NCBI RefSeq assembly: GCF_030866805.1
Contig: NZ_CP133019.1
Span: 3,534,001-3,598,000, forward strand
Direction of reading: 5' to 3'
Source of the DNA: Microbacterium terrisoli
Lineage (GTDB): Bacteria; Actinomycetota; Actinomycetes; Actinomycetales; Microbacteriaceae
DNA: 64,000 nucleotides
Each line of letters opens with the position of its first letter. The stretch's first letter is position 1. Made by a program: the position numbers and the translations under genes. The notes beneath the pieces were generated by a model. The model worked only from the letters and a program-made list of their open reading frames with translations, searched no databases and was not told the DNA's origin. Of this stretch, positions 1-8,893 are shown piece by piece.

Positions 1-2
1 GT

Positions 3-593
3 CTTGCGGCGGCACGGGCGCACCCGACACTGCACCCGGCACTGCACCCGACTCTGGACCCGGCACTGCACCCGACTCTGGACCCGGCCGCCGCGGCCGC
101 GCCCCGCGTGCTCGCCGAGCTGGCCGGATTCGGGGCGTCCAGCGATGCTTACCATCCGACGGCGCCCGACCCCGAAGGCCGTGGGGGCGCCCGCGCGGTG
201 CGCGCGGCTCTGGTCGACGCGCACATCGACCCCGACGACATCGATCACATCAACGCCCACGGCACCGGCACCGAGGTCGGCGACGCGGCTGAGCTGCGCG
301 CGCTCGAATCGGCGCTGGGCGCCCGGGCCCGCGGCATCCCGCTGTCTGCCACGAAGTCGTCGACCGGTCACTTGCTCGGCGCGTCGGGGGCGATCGAGGC
401 GATCATCGCCGTGCAGACGCTGGGCCACGGCATCCTGCCCCCGACGATCAACCTCGACGACCCCGCATTCCCCGAGTGGAATATTGTGACCGCGGCCCGG
501 CGGCAGCAGGTGCAGAGCGTGCTGTCGACGTCGTTCGGTTTCGGAGGGCACAACGGGGCCCTCGTCATCCGTCAGTGGAAGGAGCACACATGA
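3..593 (+). CDS. Beta-ketoacyl-ACP synthase (FabF/KAS-II type), C-terminal part
   Basis: This is the C-terminal half of a condensing enzyme that elongates acyl chains on acyl carrier protein; the gene begins outside the window. The two histidine motifs of the thiolase-fold family are visible: NAHGTGTEVGD, then KSSTGHLLGASGAIEA, followed by the glycine-rich SFGFGGHNG near the C-terminus. Between the upstream part and LAELAGFG the frame reads a low-complexity insert (LHPTLDPA repeats) where relatives have a short loop. The stop overlaps the start of the acyl-CoA dehydrogenase gene (ATGA), so the two are probably translationally coupled. It could be a ketosynthase of primary fatty-acid synthesis or of a small specialised lipid pathway; the window does not decide. 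Confidence 0.85.
   Translation, partial: LAAARAHPTLHPALHPTLDPALHPTLDPAAAAAPRVLAELAGFGASSDAYHPTAPDPEGRGGARAVRAALVDAHIDPDDIDHINAHGTGTEVGDAAELRALESALGARARGIPLSATKSSTGHLLGASGAIEAIIAVQTLGHGILPPTINLDDPAFPEWNIVTAARRQQVQSVLSTSFGFGGHNGALVIRQWKEHT
37..84. repeat. Two tandem 24-nt units inside the ketosynthase gene
   Basis: Two identical 24-nt units lie head to tail (37-60 and 61-84), with degenerate partial copies just upstream from about position 22. They encode an eight-residue repeat (ALHPTLDP) inside the FabF-type protein. The unit length is a multiple of three, so the frame is kept. Confidence 0.85.
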
Positions 594-1756
594 TCGACCG
601 AGAAGCTCGACACGCACAGCTCGCCGAGCGGTACCTGCCCGATGATCTGCTGGAGCGGTTCCGGCAACGGGCGGCCGTCTACGACCGCGAGAACAGCTTC
701 TTCGACGAAGACCTCGCCGAGCTGCGCGAGCGCGGATACCTTCTGCTGTTCGTGCCTGCAGCCCTCGGCGGCGCAGGCCTGTCGCTGAGCGAGGTCTCGC
801 GCCTGCAGCAGCGTCTGGCCGGTGCCGCGCCGGCGACGGCGCTCGCGGTCAACATGCATCTGATGTGCACCGGCGTGGTCAAGGCCATGGTCGATCGCGG
901 CGACGCGTCGCTGTCATACGTCTTCGACGAGGCCGCAGCGGGAGAGATCTTCGCCTTCGGCATCAGCGAGCCGTCGAACGACTGGGTGCTGCAGGGCTCG
1001 AACACCGTGGCCGTGCCGCAGGACGACGGGGGATACCTGCTGTCGGGCGTCAAGATCTTCACGTCGCTGTCACCGGTGTGGACGCGGCTGATCGTGCACG
1101 GGTTGGACTCGTCGGGCGATCCGCGGCTGGTGTACGGCTTCATCGAGCGGGATGCCGGGGGCATCACGGTCTCGGACGACTGGGACGTGCTAGGCATGCG
1201 CGCGTCGCAGAGCCGCGCGACGATCCTGAAGGACGTGCGCATGCGCCCCGACCGCGTCGCTCGGCGCCTGGCACCCGGCCGGGTGCCCGACCTGTTGACA
1301 TTCGCGATCACGAGCAACTTCCAGCTGCTAATCGGGGCGGTCTACGCCGGGGTCGCGCGGCGCGCGCTCGAGCTCGGGGCCGCCGGGCTGAAGCGGCGGA
1401 AGTCCGCGAAGGCCGGTGCGAGCTTCGCCGAGGTGCCTGAGGCGCGAGTTCGCCTGGCGGACGCGCTGATGGACTTCATGGCCGTGCCCGCGCAGCTGGA
1501 CGCGTACTGCCGCGACTTCGATGAACTGGCCGACCACGGCGCGGGGTGGCCGCTGAGGCTTGTCTCGGCGCGGATCAACGCGTCGGCCGCTGCGCGCCGC
1601 GCGGCCGAAGTCGCGCTGGTGTGCTCGGGCGGCAGCGGCTTCGGCAACGCCGGCGAGCTGTCGCGGCTGTTCCGTGATGCGCAGGCCGGGCTGTTCCATC
1701 CGCCGAGCGTCGACGCCGCGCGTCCGATGTACGCCGCCGCGCTGCTCGACGACTGA
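590..1756 (+). CDS. Acyl-CoA dehydrogenase family protein
   Basis: A 388-residue flavin enzyme of the acyl-CoA dehydrogenase family, full length for the family. The N-terminal helical domain (FFDEDLAELRERGYL, VPAALGGAGLS), the central beta-domain with the FAD/substrate-contacting segment (FGISEPSND, LSGVKIFTSLSP) and the C-terminal helical bundle (ALVCSGGSGF) are all visible. The ATG overlaps the ketosynthase stop, which fixes the start; the open frame extends further upstream only as a shadow. Coupling to a FabF-type gene suggests that it introduces or removes a double bond in an acyl chain handled by that pathway. Substrate is unknown. Confidence 0.88.
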   Translation: MIDREARHAQLAERYLPDDLLERFRQRAAVYDRENSFFDEDLAELRERGYLLLFVPAALGGAGLSLSEVSRLQQRLAGAAPATALAVNMHLMCTGVVKAMVDRGDASLSYVFDEAAAGEIFAFGISEPSNDWVLQGSNTVAVPQDDGGYLLSGVKIFTSLSPVWTRLIVHGLDSSGDPRLVYGFIERDAGGITVSDDWDVLGMRASQSRATILKDVRMRPDRVARRLAPGRVPDLLTFAITSNFQLLIGAVYAGVARRALELGAAGLKRRKSAKAGASFAEVPEARVRLADALMDFMAVPAQLDAYCRDFDELADHGAGWPLRLVSARINASAAARRAAEVALVCSGGSGFGNAGELSRLFRDAQAGLFHPPSVDAARPMYAAALLDD

Positions 1757-1762
1757 CCAACG

Positions 1763-1966
1763 TCAGGCCGGATCGATGCGCAGCGTCGTCGGGTGCGCGT
1801 GCCGCCCGACCACCGTGGCCACGATCAGTGGCGGGTGGGTGTCGTACCGGTACGCGGCATCCACCGCCTCTTGTGTCGAGGTGTCGGCGACCGCGACGCG
1901 CGATGAGACGTCCAGCTCTTCGTCCGAGCCGATGCGCTGGAGTTCGTCCGTCGCCCATGTGGGCAT
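1763..1966 (-). pseudogene. Shortened DUF2255-like protein
   Basis: A 67-codon frame. The first ~25 residues (MPTWATDELQRIGSDEEL...SSR) look like the start of DUF2255 proteins, and the last ~30 (VDAAYRYDT...HPTTLRIDP) look like their end, but the ~50-60 residues normally between them, including the conserved middle segment, are absent. The family comparison is from memory. The most likely reading is an in-frame internal deletion in a gene of about 120 codons. It may still be translated as a miniprotein. It is convergent with the acyl-CoA dehydrogenase gene, with a gap of only six bases. Confidence 0.5.
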
Positions 1967-2030
1967 GGTGGCCTCCTTCGGTCGCGGCGTGGTGGATTCG
2001 GGTCAGGTCTATCACTCGAGTCGGGCCGGG

Positions 2031-2879
2031 TCAGGGCAGCGCTGGCGGCACCTCGACCAGCAGGAACCAGCGACCGGTGGGCGCGAGTTTCGCCCAGTTC
2101 GGTAGGAAGTGCGGATCGGACACGTGCCCGTCGAAGTCGACGCGCTGCACGCCGCGGGCGGCCAGCACATCGAGCGCGAAGCGCACGCATCCCTCGACCA
2201 GACGCTCGCCTCCCGGCTCATCCGGGCGCGTCGTCTCAGCACACAGCAGCGGCCGCTCGCTGTCGCGGTACACCGCCGCTATCGCGGTCACCCGCCCGTC
2301 GGCGTCCAGCGCCACCGCTGATGCTTCGCGATCGAGGTCTTCGTCCAAGCCGTGATTGACGGCATCCTCGAATCCGGCCGCCACGGGGCTCCATGAGCGG
2401 TGGATCCACGCGTACATGTCGCTGTGGGCATGCAGCACGTCAGCGAACGGCACGGCACCAGCGGCCACGACGCGGGGGTCTGATCGCAGCACGGATCGGT
2501 TTTCGACCGAGATCCGCGTCGGCGGCACGACCTGGATCGTGTGCCCACCGAGCACGTAGGCGAACGCGAGTCGAGGCTCGTCCGCAAAGCCGCGGGTCAT
2601 GAACGGGATGCCGCGCGCCCGCAGGTGCGACAGATGAGCGTGCATCGCCGTGCCTACGCCGCAACGGCGGTGTGCGGGATCGACGACGATGTCGATCCAG
2701 AAACGATCGTCGTGGGCGCGCGAGGTCCAGATGATGCCGGCGGCCACGATGCGGTCGTCCGCCACGGCTACCGCGGACCGAGTGGTGGCGTCGCGCCAAC
2801 CGTCCGCCCGCAGTTCGATCTCGCCGAACCAGTCCGGCGCGGTGGCCAGATCGGTGTCGGTCAGCGGGCGGAACTCCAC
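2031..2879 (-). CDS. GNAT family N-acetyltransferase (two-domain)
   Basis: A 282-residue protein starting at GTG 2879 with VEFRPLTDTDLA; the frame is open further upstream, but the homologous region starts here. The first domain carries the acetyl-CoA loop of GNAT enzymes (VVDPAHRRCGVGTAMHAHL, about residues 75-95). A second, more diverged GNAT-like half follows (VAAVYRDSERPLL...), giving the double-GNAT architecture common in actinobacteria. The acceptor cannot be predicted. It lies downstream of the aminopeptidase gene on the same strand, separated by a strong hairpin, so probably a separate transcript. Confidence 0.8.
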   Translation of the reverse strand: MEFRPLTDTDLATAPDWFGEIELRADGWRDATTRSAVAVADDRIVAAGIIWTSRAHDDRFWIDIVVDPAHRRCGVGTAMHAHLSHLRARGIPFMTRGFADEPRLAFAYVLGGHTIQVVPPTRISVENRSVLRSDPRVVAAGAVPFADVLHAHSDMYAWIHRSWSPVAAGFEDAVNHGLDEDLDREASAVALDADGRVTAIAAVYRDSERPLLCAETTRPDEPGGERLVEGCVRFALDVLAARGVQRVDFDGHVSDPHFLPNWAKLAPTGRWFLLVEVPPALP

Positions 2880-2904
2880 CCGCCCATTATCCGCCGCTGG
2901 CCGT

Positions 2905-2988
2905 CTGCCCGCCCCCGCCCGCCTGCCCGACCGACCCGGCGAGTTCCGCAGGGGACGGGACTCGCGGGGTGGGCGGGGTAGCGGGCAG
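2905..2988 (-). terminator. Hairpin downstream of the aminopeptidase gene
   Basis: A GC-rich inverted repeat (2905-2920 against 2971-2988, with a two-base bulge) sits just after the aminopeptidase stop codon, and a second short pairing lies inside its loop. There is no T tract. Terminators without U tracts are usual in high-GC actinobacteria, but this one is called on structure only. Confidence 0.45.
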
Positions 2989-2994
2989 CGCGGG

Positions 2995-4368
2995 TCAGGC
3001 CAGGGCGCCCATCGGGTCCCAGGCAGGCAGCACGAGCGGCTGGGTCTGCAGCGCGGACTGCAGCTCGGCGGGCAGACGGTCCTTGCGCACGACGACTTCG
3101 AACATGTACTCGTCGAACCACGAGTCATCCATCGTGTAGAAGCCCTTGTCGCCGTTCTCGGTGCCCCAGCTGTTCTCGACGCGCCAGCGCCGCGCGGTGC
3201 CGTCCTCATCGAGGTCGACGCCGGTGAACAGCATCGCGTGGGTCATCGCCGACTCGCCGAAGCGCACGCGCTCCTCTTTGGTGGTCGACAGGTCGACGCC
3301 GTACACGCCGGCGTAGTCGAACAGGTCCGCGGCCCACACACCGTCGGTGCGCAGCATCTGCGGCGCGACGTCGCAGCCGAACCACACCGGCTCTCCGTCG
3401 ACGATCGTCTGCGCGGCGATCTGCTTCATCAGATCGATGTCGACGTTCAGGTAGACGACCTCGTCGCCGTCGACGACGTTGCCCAGGTGCGCGACGGTGA
3501 GGGTCGAGCCCTTCGCGTGCTCGGGCCGCGGGTCGTCGACCAGGCACACGTAGTCGTGCAGGTCGATGGACGTGTACTCCGCGAGGAATGTCTGCGGCGT
3601 GAACGGACCGGCCCGGTGGAAGTCCTTGTCGTCATCGTTCCACTGCCACTCGAAGTCGGTCGGCGGCACCCCCAGATGGATCGTGAGGATGCGGTGGGTG
3701 TCGGCCAGGATCGACTCCTTCACCGTCTGCAGCTCGGCGGCGTCGGCTCCCCGCGCCACCGCGGCCCGCAGCATCCGCGCCCCGAGGCGCAGCTGCGTGC
3801 GCAGTGAGGAGTTCATGCGGCCGGTGTTCGACGAGGATTCCGTTTCGGGCATGAGCTCCTTGGGCACCGCGCCGTGCTTGGCGAAGACCGAGACCTCCAT
3901 GTTCCACTGGCCCCCGTCGCCCATGAGCTGCTCGAGCAGGAACGCCGGCAGCCGGTCTCCCGGATCGGTCTCGGCGAGCTCGATCATGTCGTCGAGGAAG
4001 TAGTTGGCACGCTCGATCTTGTCCCAGTACATCGCGTGGTTCTGGCTGAACTCGAAGTTCTTGACCTTGAGCACCCGCCGGGCATCGTTGCGCAGCAGGT
4101 TCAGCGCGGCGAACAGCCAGCAGCGGCCGGACTTCTTCTGGTTGGTCGCCTCCCAGTCGTCGATGCGGTGCGACATGCTGCGCCGCGTGTCGACCAGTCG
4201 TGCACGATTGACGGCGACGTCATCGAGGGCAGTGCGGGTGACGGCGTTCATCGCGCGGACCGCGGTGGGGTCGGCGACGAACGCGGCGTTCCATCCCGTG
4301 ACGGTGGCGGGATCGAGCGCTGTTCGAGTGGATGCGGCAGCCGTGGCTGCGTCTTCAAGAAGGGTCAT
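2995..4368 (-). CDS. pepC: Aminopeptidase C (C1B, bleomycin hydrolase family)
   Basis: A 457-residue cytosolic cysteine aminopeptidase of the bleomycin hydrolase/PepC family, full length. The papain-like catalytic residues are in order: Cys83 in QKKSGRCWLFAALN, His377 in MTHAMLFTGVD and Asn399 in VENSWGTENGDKG. It removes N-terminal residues from peptides and typically works as a hexamer with the active site facing an inner cavity. It would finish the breakdown of peptides, which fits the peptidase-rich content of the window. Start is the ATG at 4368. Confidence 0.95.
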   Translation of the reverse strand: MTLLEDAATAAASTRTALDPATVTGWNAAFVADPTAVRAMNAVTRTALDDVAVNRARLVDTRRSMSHRIDDWEATNQKKSGRCWLFAALNLLRNDARRVLKVKNFEFSQNHAMYWDKIERANYFLDDMIELAETDPGDRLPAFLLEQLMGDGGQWNMEVSVFAKHGAVPKELMPETESSSNTGRMNSSLRTQLRLGARMLRAAVARGADAAELQTVKESILADTHRILTIHLGVPPTDFEWQWNDDDKDFHRAGPFTPQTFLAEYTSIDLHDYVCLVDDPRPEHAKGSTLTVAHLGNVVDGDEVVYLNVDIDLMKQIAAQTIVDGEPVWFGCDVAPQMLRTDGVWAADLFDYAGVYGVDLSTTKEERVRFGESAMTHAMLFTGVDLDEDGTARRWRVENSWGTENGDKGFYTMDDSWFDEYMFEVVVRKDRLPAELQSALQTQPLVLPAWDPMGALA

Positions 4369-4400
4369 GCATCCAGCCTCTCACCGCTGGCGGTGAGCTG

Positions 4401-4673
4401 CTACGGCTTCTCGTCGCCGGCCATGACCCGGGCCAGGTAGTGCATCGTGCCGTTCACCCGCTCGGCCGCGCGGGGGTCGGAGTCCTTCAGCCCCCACCAG
4501 GCCTGACCGGCGAGGGTCATCGCCTCGTCGGGCCGACCGGCCTTGCCCAGCGCCCGCAGCGCTTTGGTGAACAGGGTCACGATGTCACGGTCGCCTCGCG
4601 GTGCGGCGTCGCCGTCCGTCGTCGCGGAGTTGCTGCCGGGCGCTGGGGTGCCTGATGATGCCTCGTCGGTCAT
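4401..4673 (-). CDS. Small hypothetical protein
   Basis: A 90-residue protein I do not recognise. The first ~28 residues are low-complexity and polar ([14 protein letters not shown]); the rest reads as a helical domain ([31 protein letters not shown]) suggestive of one short TPR-like hairpin. No signal peptide or membrane segment. It lies 32 bases upstream of pepC in the same direction and may be co-transcribed with it. Confidence 0.65.
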   Translation of the reverse strand: MTDEASSGTPAPGSNSATTDGDAAPRGDRDIVTLFTKALRALGKAGRPDEAMTLAGQAWWGLKDSDPRAAERVNGTMHYLARVMAGDEKP

Positions 4674-4726
4674 GGATGCTGCCTCCTGCCATCGACGCTA
4701 CCGCCGCCGGGCGCACCCGCGGCCGC

Positions 4727-5854
4727 TCAGTGGTGGAACAGACGCAACCCGGTCTGCACGTGCGTGATGCCGTGCTCGGCGGCGGCGGCGACCACCTCGT
4801 CGGTGCGGGTGGATCCGCCCGGCTCGACGATCACCCTGGCCCCGGCAGCCGCCGCATGGTCGACGTTGTCGCGGAAGGGCAAGAACCCGTCCGAGACCAT
4901 CGTGACCGCGCCGATCCGCGGCACCCATTCGCGGCGCCACACCAGGTCGTCATAGGGGGCTGCGGCCTCGGCGCCGAACAGCGAGGTGAACTCCTGCAGC
5001 TGCCGGTCGGTCATCTCGCGCCCGGCGAAGCGGATCTGCCAGTTCAGCCGATCCTGGCGCCGCATGCCGTCCACGGCCGGCAGGGCGTCCACCAGCGGGT
5101 GCCGCCGCAGCCACCACGTGCGGGTCTTCTCGCCCGCCAGCCGCACGCAGTCCACGCGGTTCTGCTGCCCCGCGCCGACGCCGATCGCCGCTCCCTCGTG
5201 CACGAATGCGACGGAGTTGGACTGCGTGTAGCGCAGCGTTGCCATTCCGACCAGTGCGTCGGTGCGCGCAGCATCCGACAGCTCACCCGCCGGCAGCGCC
5301 GCGGCGAGGTCTGCGGTGTCGCGGTCCTGCTCGAGGGTGACGCCTGCCACCTCGCGGCGCTCGCGGGTCGGCAGCACCGCAGCTGCGTCGGCTTCGAACA
5401 CGAGGAACCGTCCGCCGCGCTTGGCGCTGAGCACCTCGAGCACACCGTCGTCGAACCCGGGGGCGATCACGGCATCGGCGATGACGGTGCGCAAGAAGTC
5501 GGCGGTGTCGCGGTCGACCGGGCGCGAAAGCGCCACCACGTCGCCGAACGACGACTTCGGGTCGGCGTCGCGCGCCCGCACGTACGCCGAGAGCAGGCTG
5601 CCGGGCGCGACGCCTTCGACGTTCCAGAGGCGCCGGGCCACGGCATCCACTTCTCCTGCCACGGCTGCTCCCGCCGGAGAGACATGCTTGAAGGATGCCG
5701 CAGCCGGCCGGCCGGTGAGCTCATCGAGCTCGCGCACCAGCGCGAACGCGTTCAGCGCGTCGAGGTAGTTGATCATCGACGGCGCGCCGCTGCGGATGGC
5801 GGGTCCGTCCCCGACGAGCGTCGCGGACTGGTGGGGATTCATGCCGTAGCGCAC
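4727..5854 (-). CDS. Stand-alone AICAR formyltransferase (PurH C-terminal domain type)
   Basis: A 375-residue protein corresponding to the AICAR transformylase half of bifunctional PurH, which formylates AICAR from 10-formyl-tetrahydrofolate in purine synthesis. The catalytic Lys-His pair is seen in [10 protein letters not shown], and the substrate-binding segments in YTQSNSVAF and [10 protein letters not shown]. The IMP cyclohydrolase domain is absent. Start is GTG 5854, preceded at five bases by a perfect AGGAGG; longer frames upstream have no such site. Whether it is the main purine enzyme or a second copy beside a full purH elsewhere cannot be told here. Confidence 0.85.
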   Translation of the reverse strand: MRYGMNPHQSATLVGDGPAIRSGAPSMINYLDALNAFALVRELDELTGRPAAASFKHVSPAGAAVAGEVDAVARRLWNVEGVAPGSLLSAYVRARDADPKSSFGDVVALSRPVDRDTADFLRTVIADAVIAPGFDDGVLEVLSAKRGGRFLVFEADAAAVLPTRERREVAGVTLEQDRDTADLAAALPAGELSDAARTDALVGMATLRYTQSNSVAFVHEGAAIGVGAGQQNRVDCVRLAGEKTRTWWLRRHPLVDALPAVDGMRRQDRLNWQIRFAGREMTDRQLQEFTSLFGAEAAAPYDDLVWRREWVPRIGAVTMVSDGFLPFRDNVDHAAAAGARVIVEPGGSTRTDEVVAAAAEHGITHVQTGLRLFHH

Positions 5855-6009
5855 GGGCGCCTCCTGGTGTGTTCGAGTGCGGCGCCGCGGGTGTGCGGCA
5901 CCGGTTCGGGCACCCAGGCGGTCGATGCCGGTCGTTCGCTCCCCGCCGGTCACCCGGCCTCGCCAGTCGCCCTCTCACCGTACCGCCCTCACCTGTGGCC
6001 GCCGACGGC

Positions 6010-8127
6010 TCACCGCCCGAGGGTCGCGCGCACGCTCGCCTCCGGCCGCAGGTCCAGGCGCCGCAGCAGCTGGGCGTTCAGGGCCACCACGACGGTCGAC
6101 AGCGACATCAGGACCGCTCCGACCGCCATCGGCATGACGAATCCGATGGGGGCCAGCACTCCGGCCGCCAGCGGCACCGCGATGAGGTTGTATCCCGCGG
6201 CCCACCAGAGGTTCTGCGTCATCTTGCGATAGGCGGCCCGCGAAAGCTGGATGACCGACAGCACCGACCGCGGGTCGGAACTGGCCAGGATCACCCCGGC
6301 CGACGCGATCGCCACGTCCGTGCCGGCTCCGATCGCGATGCCGACATCGGCCTGCGCGAGGGCGGGAGCGTCGTTCACACCATCGCCGACCATCGCGACC
6401 TTCTTGCCTTCGCGCTGCAGCGCGGCCACCATCGACGCCTTGTCTTCGGGGCGCACCCCCGCGAACACGCGGTCGATGCCGAGCTCCGTGCCCACCGACC
6501 GGGCGACCGCTTCGGCGTCACCGGTGATCATGGCCACTTCGACGCCGAGCGCGTGCAACGCGTCGACGGCCTCGCGCGACTCCGGCCGCACCTCATCGGC
6601 CAGGCGCAGGCCGCCGATCACGACGCCGTCACGCGCCACGTGCAGGATGATCGCCCCTTCGCCGCGCCAGCCGGCCGCCTCGGCGATCTCCCCGGCCCCG
6701 ATCTCGTCGAGCATGTGCGGTCCGCCGACGCGCACCGCGCGGCCGTCGACGGTCGCGGTGACGCCGACCGCGGGCGACGACGAGAAGGTGGATGCCGCGA
6801 CCCGGGCGACGCCCTTCTGTTCGGCAGCACGCACGATGGCCTTGGCCAGCGGATGCTCGCTGTCGGCCTCGGCGGCGGCGGCCAGCGCCAGCAGCTCGTC
6901 GACGGCGATGCCGGGGGCGGGGACGGCAGCAGTGACGGTGGGCTCGCCGCGCGTCAGGGTTCCGGTCTTGTCGAAGAGCACGGCATCCACCGTCCGCATG
7001 CTCTCCAGGGCCCGGCGGTCCTTCACCAGCACTCCGCCGCGTGCTGCGCGCTCGGTCGCGATCGAGATCACCAGCGGAATCGCCAGGCCCAGCGCATGCG
7101 GGCAGGCGATCACGAGCACGGTGATCGTGCGCACCACCGCGTCGTCGGGGTTGCCGATCAGGCTCCACACGATCGCGGTGATGATCGCGGAGCCCAGCGC
7201 GAACCAGAACAGCAGCGCCGCGGCACGGTCGGCGAGCAGCTGCGCGCGCGATGACGACGCTTGCGCTTGAGCGACCAGCCGCTGAATGCCGGCCAGGGCC
7301 GTGTCGTCACCGGCGGCGGTGACCTCGACCCGCAAGCCCGAGTCGGTGGCGACCGTGCCGGCGGTCACGGCATCCCCCACACTGCGGCTGACCGCCCGGG
7401 ATTCACCCGTGATCATCGATTCGTCCAGATCGGCATGGCCGTCGACGATGCGGCCGTCGGCCGGGACGCTCGCGCCGGGACGCACCAGCACCACGTCGCC
7501 CACGCGCAGCTCGGCGGGGGCGACCTTCACGATCGTGTCGCCGTCGAGGCGTTCGGCCTCGTCCGGCAGCAGCGCGGCCAGTGAGTCCAGCGCGGAGGTG
7601 GTCTGGGCCAGCGAGCGCATCTCGATCCAGTGGCCGAGCAGCATGATCACGATCAGCAGGGCGAGCTCCCACCAGAATTCGAGCTCGCGGTGCAGCAGCC
7701 CGAGCGTCGCCCCCCACGACGCGACGAATGCCACAGTGATGGCCAGGCCGATCAGCAGCATCATGCCGGGGCGCCGGGCGCGCAGTTCGCCGACGGCTCC
7801 GACGAGGAACGGGCGTCCGCCCCACACGTACATCACGGTGCCCAGCACCGGTGCGATCCAGAACGTCCATGGCGGGATGCCGTAGCCCAGAATCATCGCG
7901 AACATCGGCGAGAACACGACCACGGGCACGGCGATGACGAGGTTGATCCAGAACAGTCGGCGGAATTGACCCACGTGGTCGCCGTGGCCGGCGTGCGCGT
8001 CGTGGCCGGCGTGCGCGTCGTGGCCGGCGTGCGCGTCGTGGCCGGCGTGCTGGTCGTGCTCGCCGTGCGCGTGCACCTGCGACGGCGCATCGAGATCGGC
8101 CGCGGGACGGCCCTGGTCGCTGCTCAT
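6010..8127 (-). CDS. copB: CopB-type P1B ATPase (heavy-metal export)
   Basis: A 705-residue metal-transporting P-type ATPase. It has the intramembrane CPH motif (ACPHALGLA, residues 342-344), the TGES actuator loop, phosphorylated Asp386 in DKTGTLT and the hinge motif GDGVNDAP. A CPH motif plus a His-rich N-terminus instead of CxxC domains marks the P1B-3 (CopB) group, which mostly exports copper or silver. The N-terminal ~45 residues contain HDAHAG repeats likely to bind metal. About eight membrane helices are visible. ATG 8127 is chosen; an in-frame GTG at 8136 lies closer to the GGGGAGG site and is an alternative. The upstream CsoR-type operator argues for copper-induced expression. Confidence 0.9.
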   Translation of the reverse strand: MSSDQGRPAADLDAPSQVHAHGEHDQHAGHDAHAGHDAHAGHDAHAGHGDHVGQFRRLFWINLVIAVPVVVFSPMFAMILGYGIPPWTFWIAPVLGTVMYVWGGRPFLVGAVGELRARRPGMMLLIGLAITVAFVASWGATLGLLHRELEFWWELALLIVIMLLGHWIEMRSLAQTTSALDSLAALLPDEAERLDGDTIVKVAPAELRVGDVVLVRPGASVPADGRIVDGHADLDESMITGESRAVSRSVGDAVTAGTVATDSGLRVEVTAAGDDTALAGIQRLVAQAQASSSRAQLLADRAAALLFWFALGSAIITAIVWSLIGNPDDAVVRTITVLVIACPHALGLAIPLVISIATERAARGGVLVKDRRALESMRTVDAVLFDKTGTLTRGEPTVTAAVPAPGIAVDELLALAAAAEADSEHPLAKAIVRAAEQKGVARVAASTFSSSPAVGVTATVDGRAVRVGGPHMLDEIGAGEIAEAAGWRGEGAIILHVARDGVVIGGLRLADEVRPESREAVDALHALGVEVAMITGDAEAVARSVGTELGIDRVFAGVRPEDKASMVAALQREGKKVAMVGDGVNDAPALAQADVGIAIGAGTDVAIASAGVILASSDPRSVLSVIQLSRAAYRKMTQNLWWAAGYNLIAVPLAAGVLAPIGFVMPMAVGAVLMSLSTVVVALNAQLLRRLDLRPEASVRATLGR
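7984..8055. repeat. Four 18-nt tandem units encoding the His-rich tail of the ATPase
   Basis: Four consecutive 18-nt units (7984-8001, 8002-8019, 8020-8037, 8038-8055), the first three identical, encode HDAHAG repeats. Being in-frame, copy number can change the number of metal-binding histidines without breaking the protein. Confidence 0.9.
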
Positions 8128-8183
8128 GTCGGTCACATGCCTCCCCGGCACCTCGGAGCGGTACCTCACTGTCTCGGAACATA

Positions 8184-8200
8184 ATACCCCCCTGGGGTAT
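8184..8200. promoter_or_regulatory. CsoR-type copper operator
   Basis: The 17-mer ATACCCCCCTGGGGTAT is a perfect 7-3-7 palindrome and matches the TACCC...GGGTA pattern bound by copper-sensing CsoR/RicR repressors. On the ATPase strand it runs directly into TATTAT, a plausible -10 element, so a bound repressor would block the promoter. No csoR gene is in the window; the regulator would act from elsewhere. It also lies about 95 bases upstream of the divergent macrodomain gene. Confidence 0.8.
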
Positions 8201-8294
8201 TCCGCCCGTGAGAGTACATCTGGTGGACGAGGTCTCGGAGAAAACCCACATTCTCGTCCGCCACGTGTACTCTCGCGGCGGCCAGACTGGTCTT

Positions 8295-8882
8295 ATGTCC
8301 CCGACCGAGCCCTCACCCCCGAGCGGACCCTCGACCCCGACCGATTCCGCATCCCCGAGCGAGCCCGCGCACCCGCGGATCACCGCCGTGCGCGGCGACA
8401 TCACCGCGCAGCAGGTCGACGTCATCGTCAACGCCGCCAACAACGCGATGCGCGGAGGTGGCGGCGTCGACGGGGCGATCCACCGCGCAGGCGGTCCGGC
8501 GATCCTGGCTGATTGCATTGCGCGCTTTCCGCACGGCCTTGCCACCGGAGACGCGGGCTGGACCACCGCCGGCGACCTGCCAGCGACCTGGGTCGTGCAC
8601 ACGGTCGGCCCGAACCATGCCGCCGGCGATCGCGACCGGTCGCTGCTGGAATCCTGCTATCGCCGGTCGCTCGAGGTCGCCGACGAGCTCGGTGCGCGCA
8701 GCATCGCCTTCCCGCTGATCAGCGCGGGCGTCTACGCCTGGCCGCGCGAAGACGCCATCGCCGCCGCCATCGACACGATCGCCGCCACGCCCACGCGCAT
8801 CACCGATGTGCGCATCGTCGCGTTCGACGAGCAGGCCTACACGCAGGTGCGCGACGCGTTGAGCGTCCGCGGCCTCGGGTAA
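8295..8882 (+). CDS. Macrodomain protein (O-acetyl-ADP-ribose deacetylase type)
   Basis: A 195-residue protein whose last ~165 residues form a macrodomain: the ADP-ribose-binding loop DVIVNAANNAMRGGGGVDGA, then TVGPNH and the second loop ISAGVYAWP. Family members hydrolyse O-acetyl-ADP-ribose or remove ADP-ribose from proteins or nucleic acids. A Pro/Ser-rich leader of ~35 residues precedes the domain; ATG 8295 is the first start after the regulatory region. It is followed at 11 bases by the Nudix hydrolase gene, a second nucleotide-metabolite enzyme. Confidence 0.88.
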   Translation: MSPTEPSPPSGPSTPTDSASPSEPAHPRITAVRGDITAQQVDVIVNAANNAMRGGGGVDGAIHRAGGPAILADCIARFPHGLATGDAGWTTAGDLPATWVVHTVGPNHAAGDRDRSLLESCYRRSLEVADELGARSIAFPLISAGVYAWPREDAIAAAIDTIAATPTRITDVRIVAFDEQAYTQVRDALSVRGLG

Positions 8883-8893
8883 CGTACGTCCAC

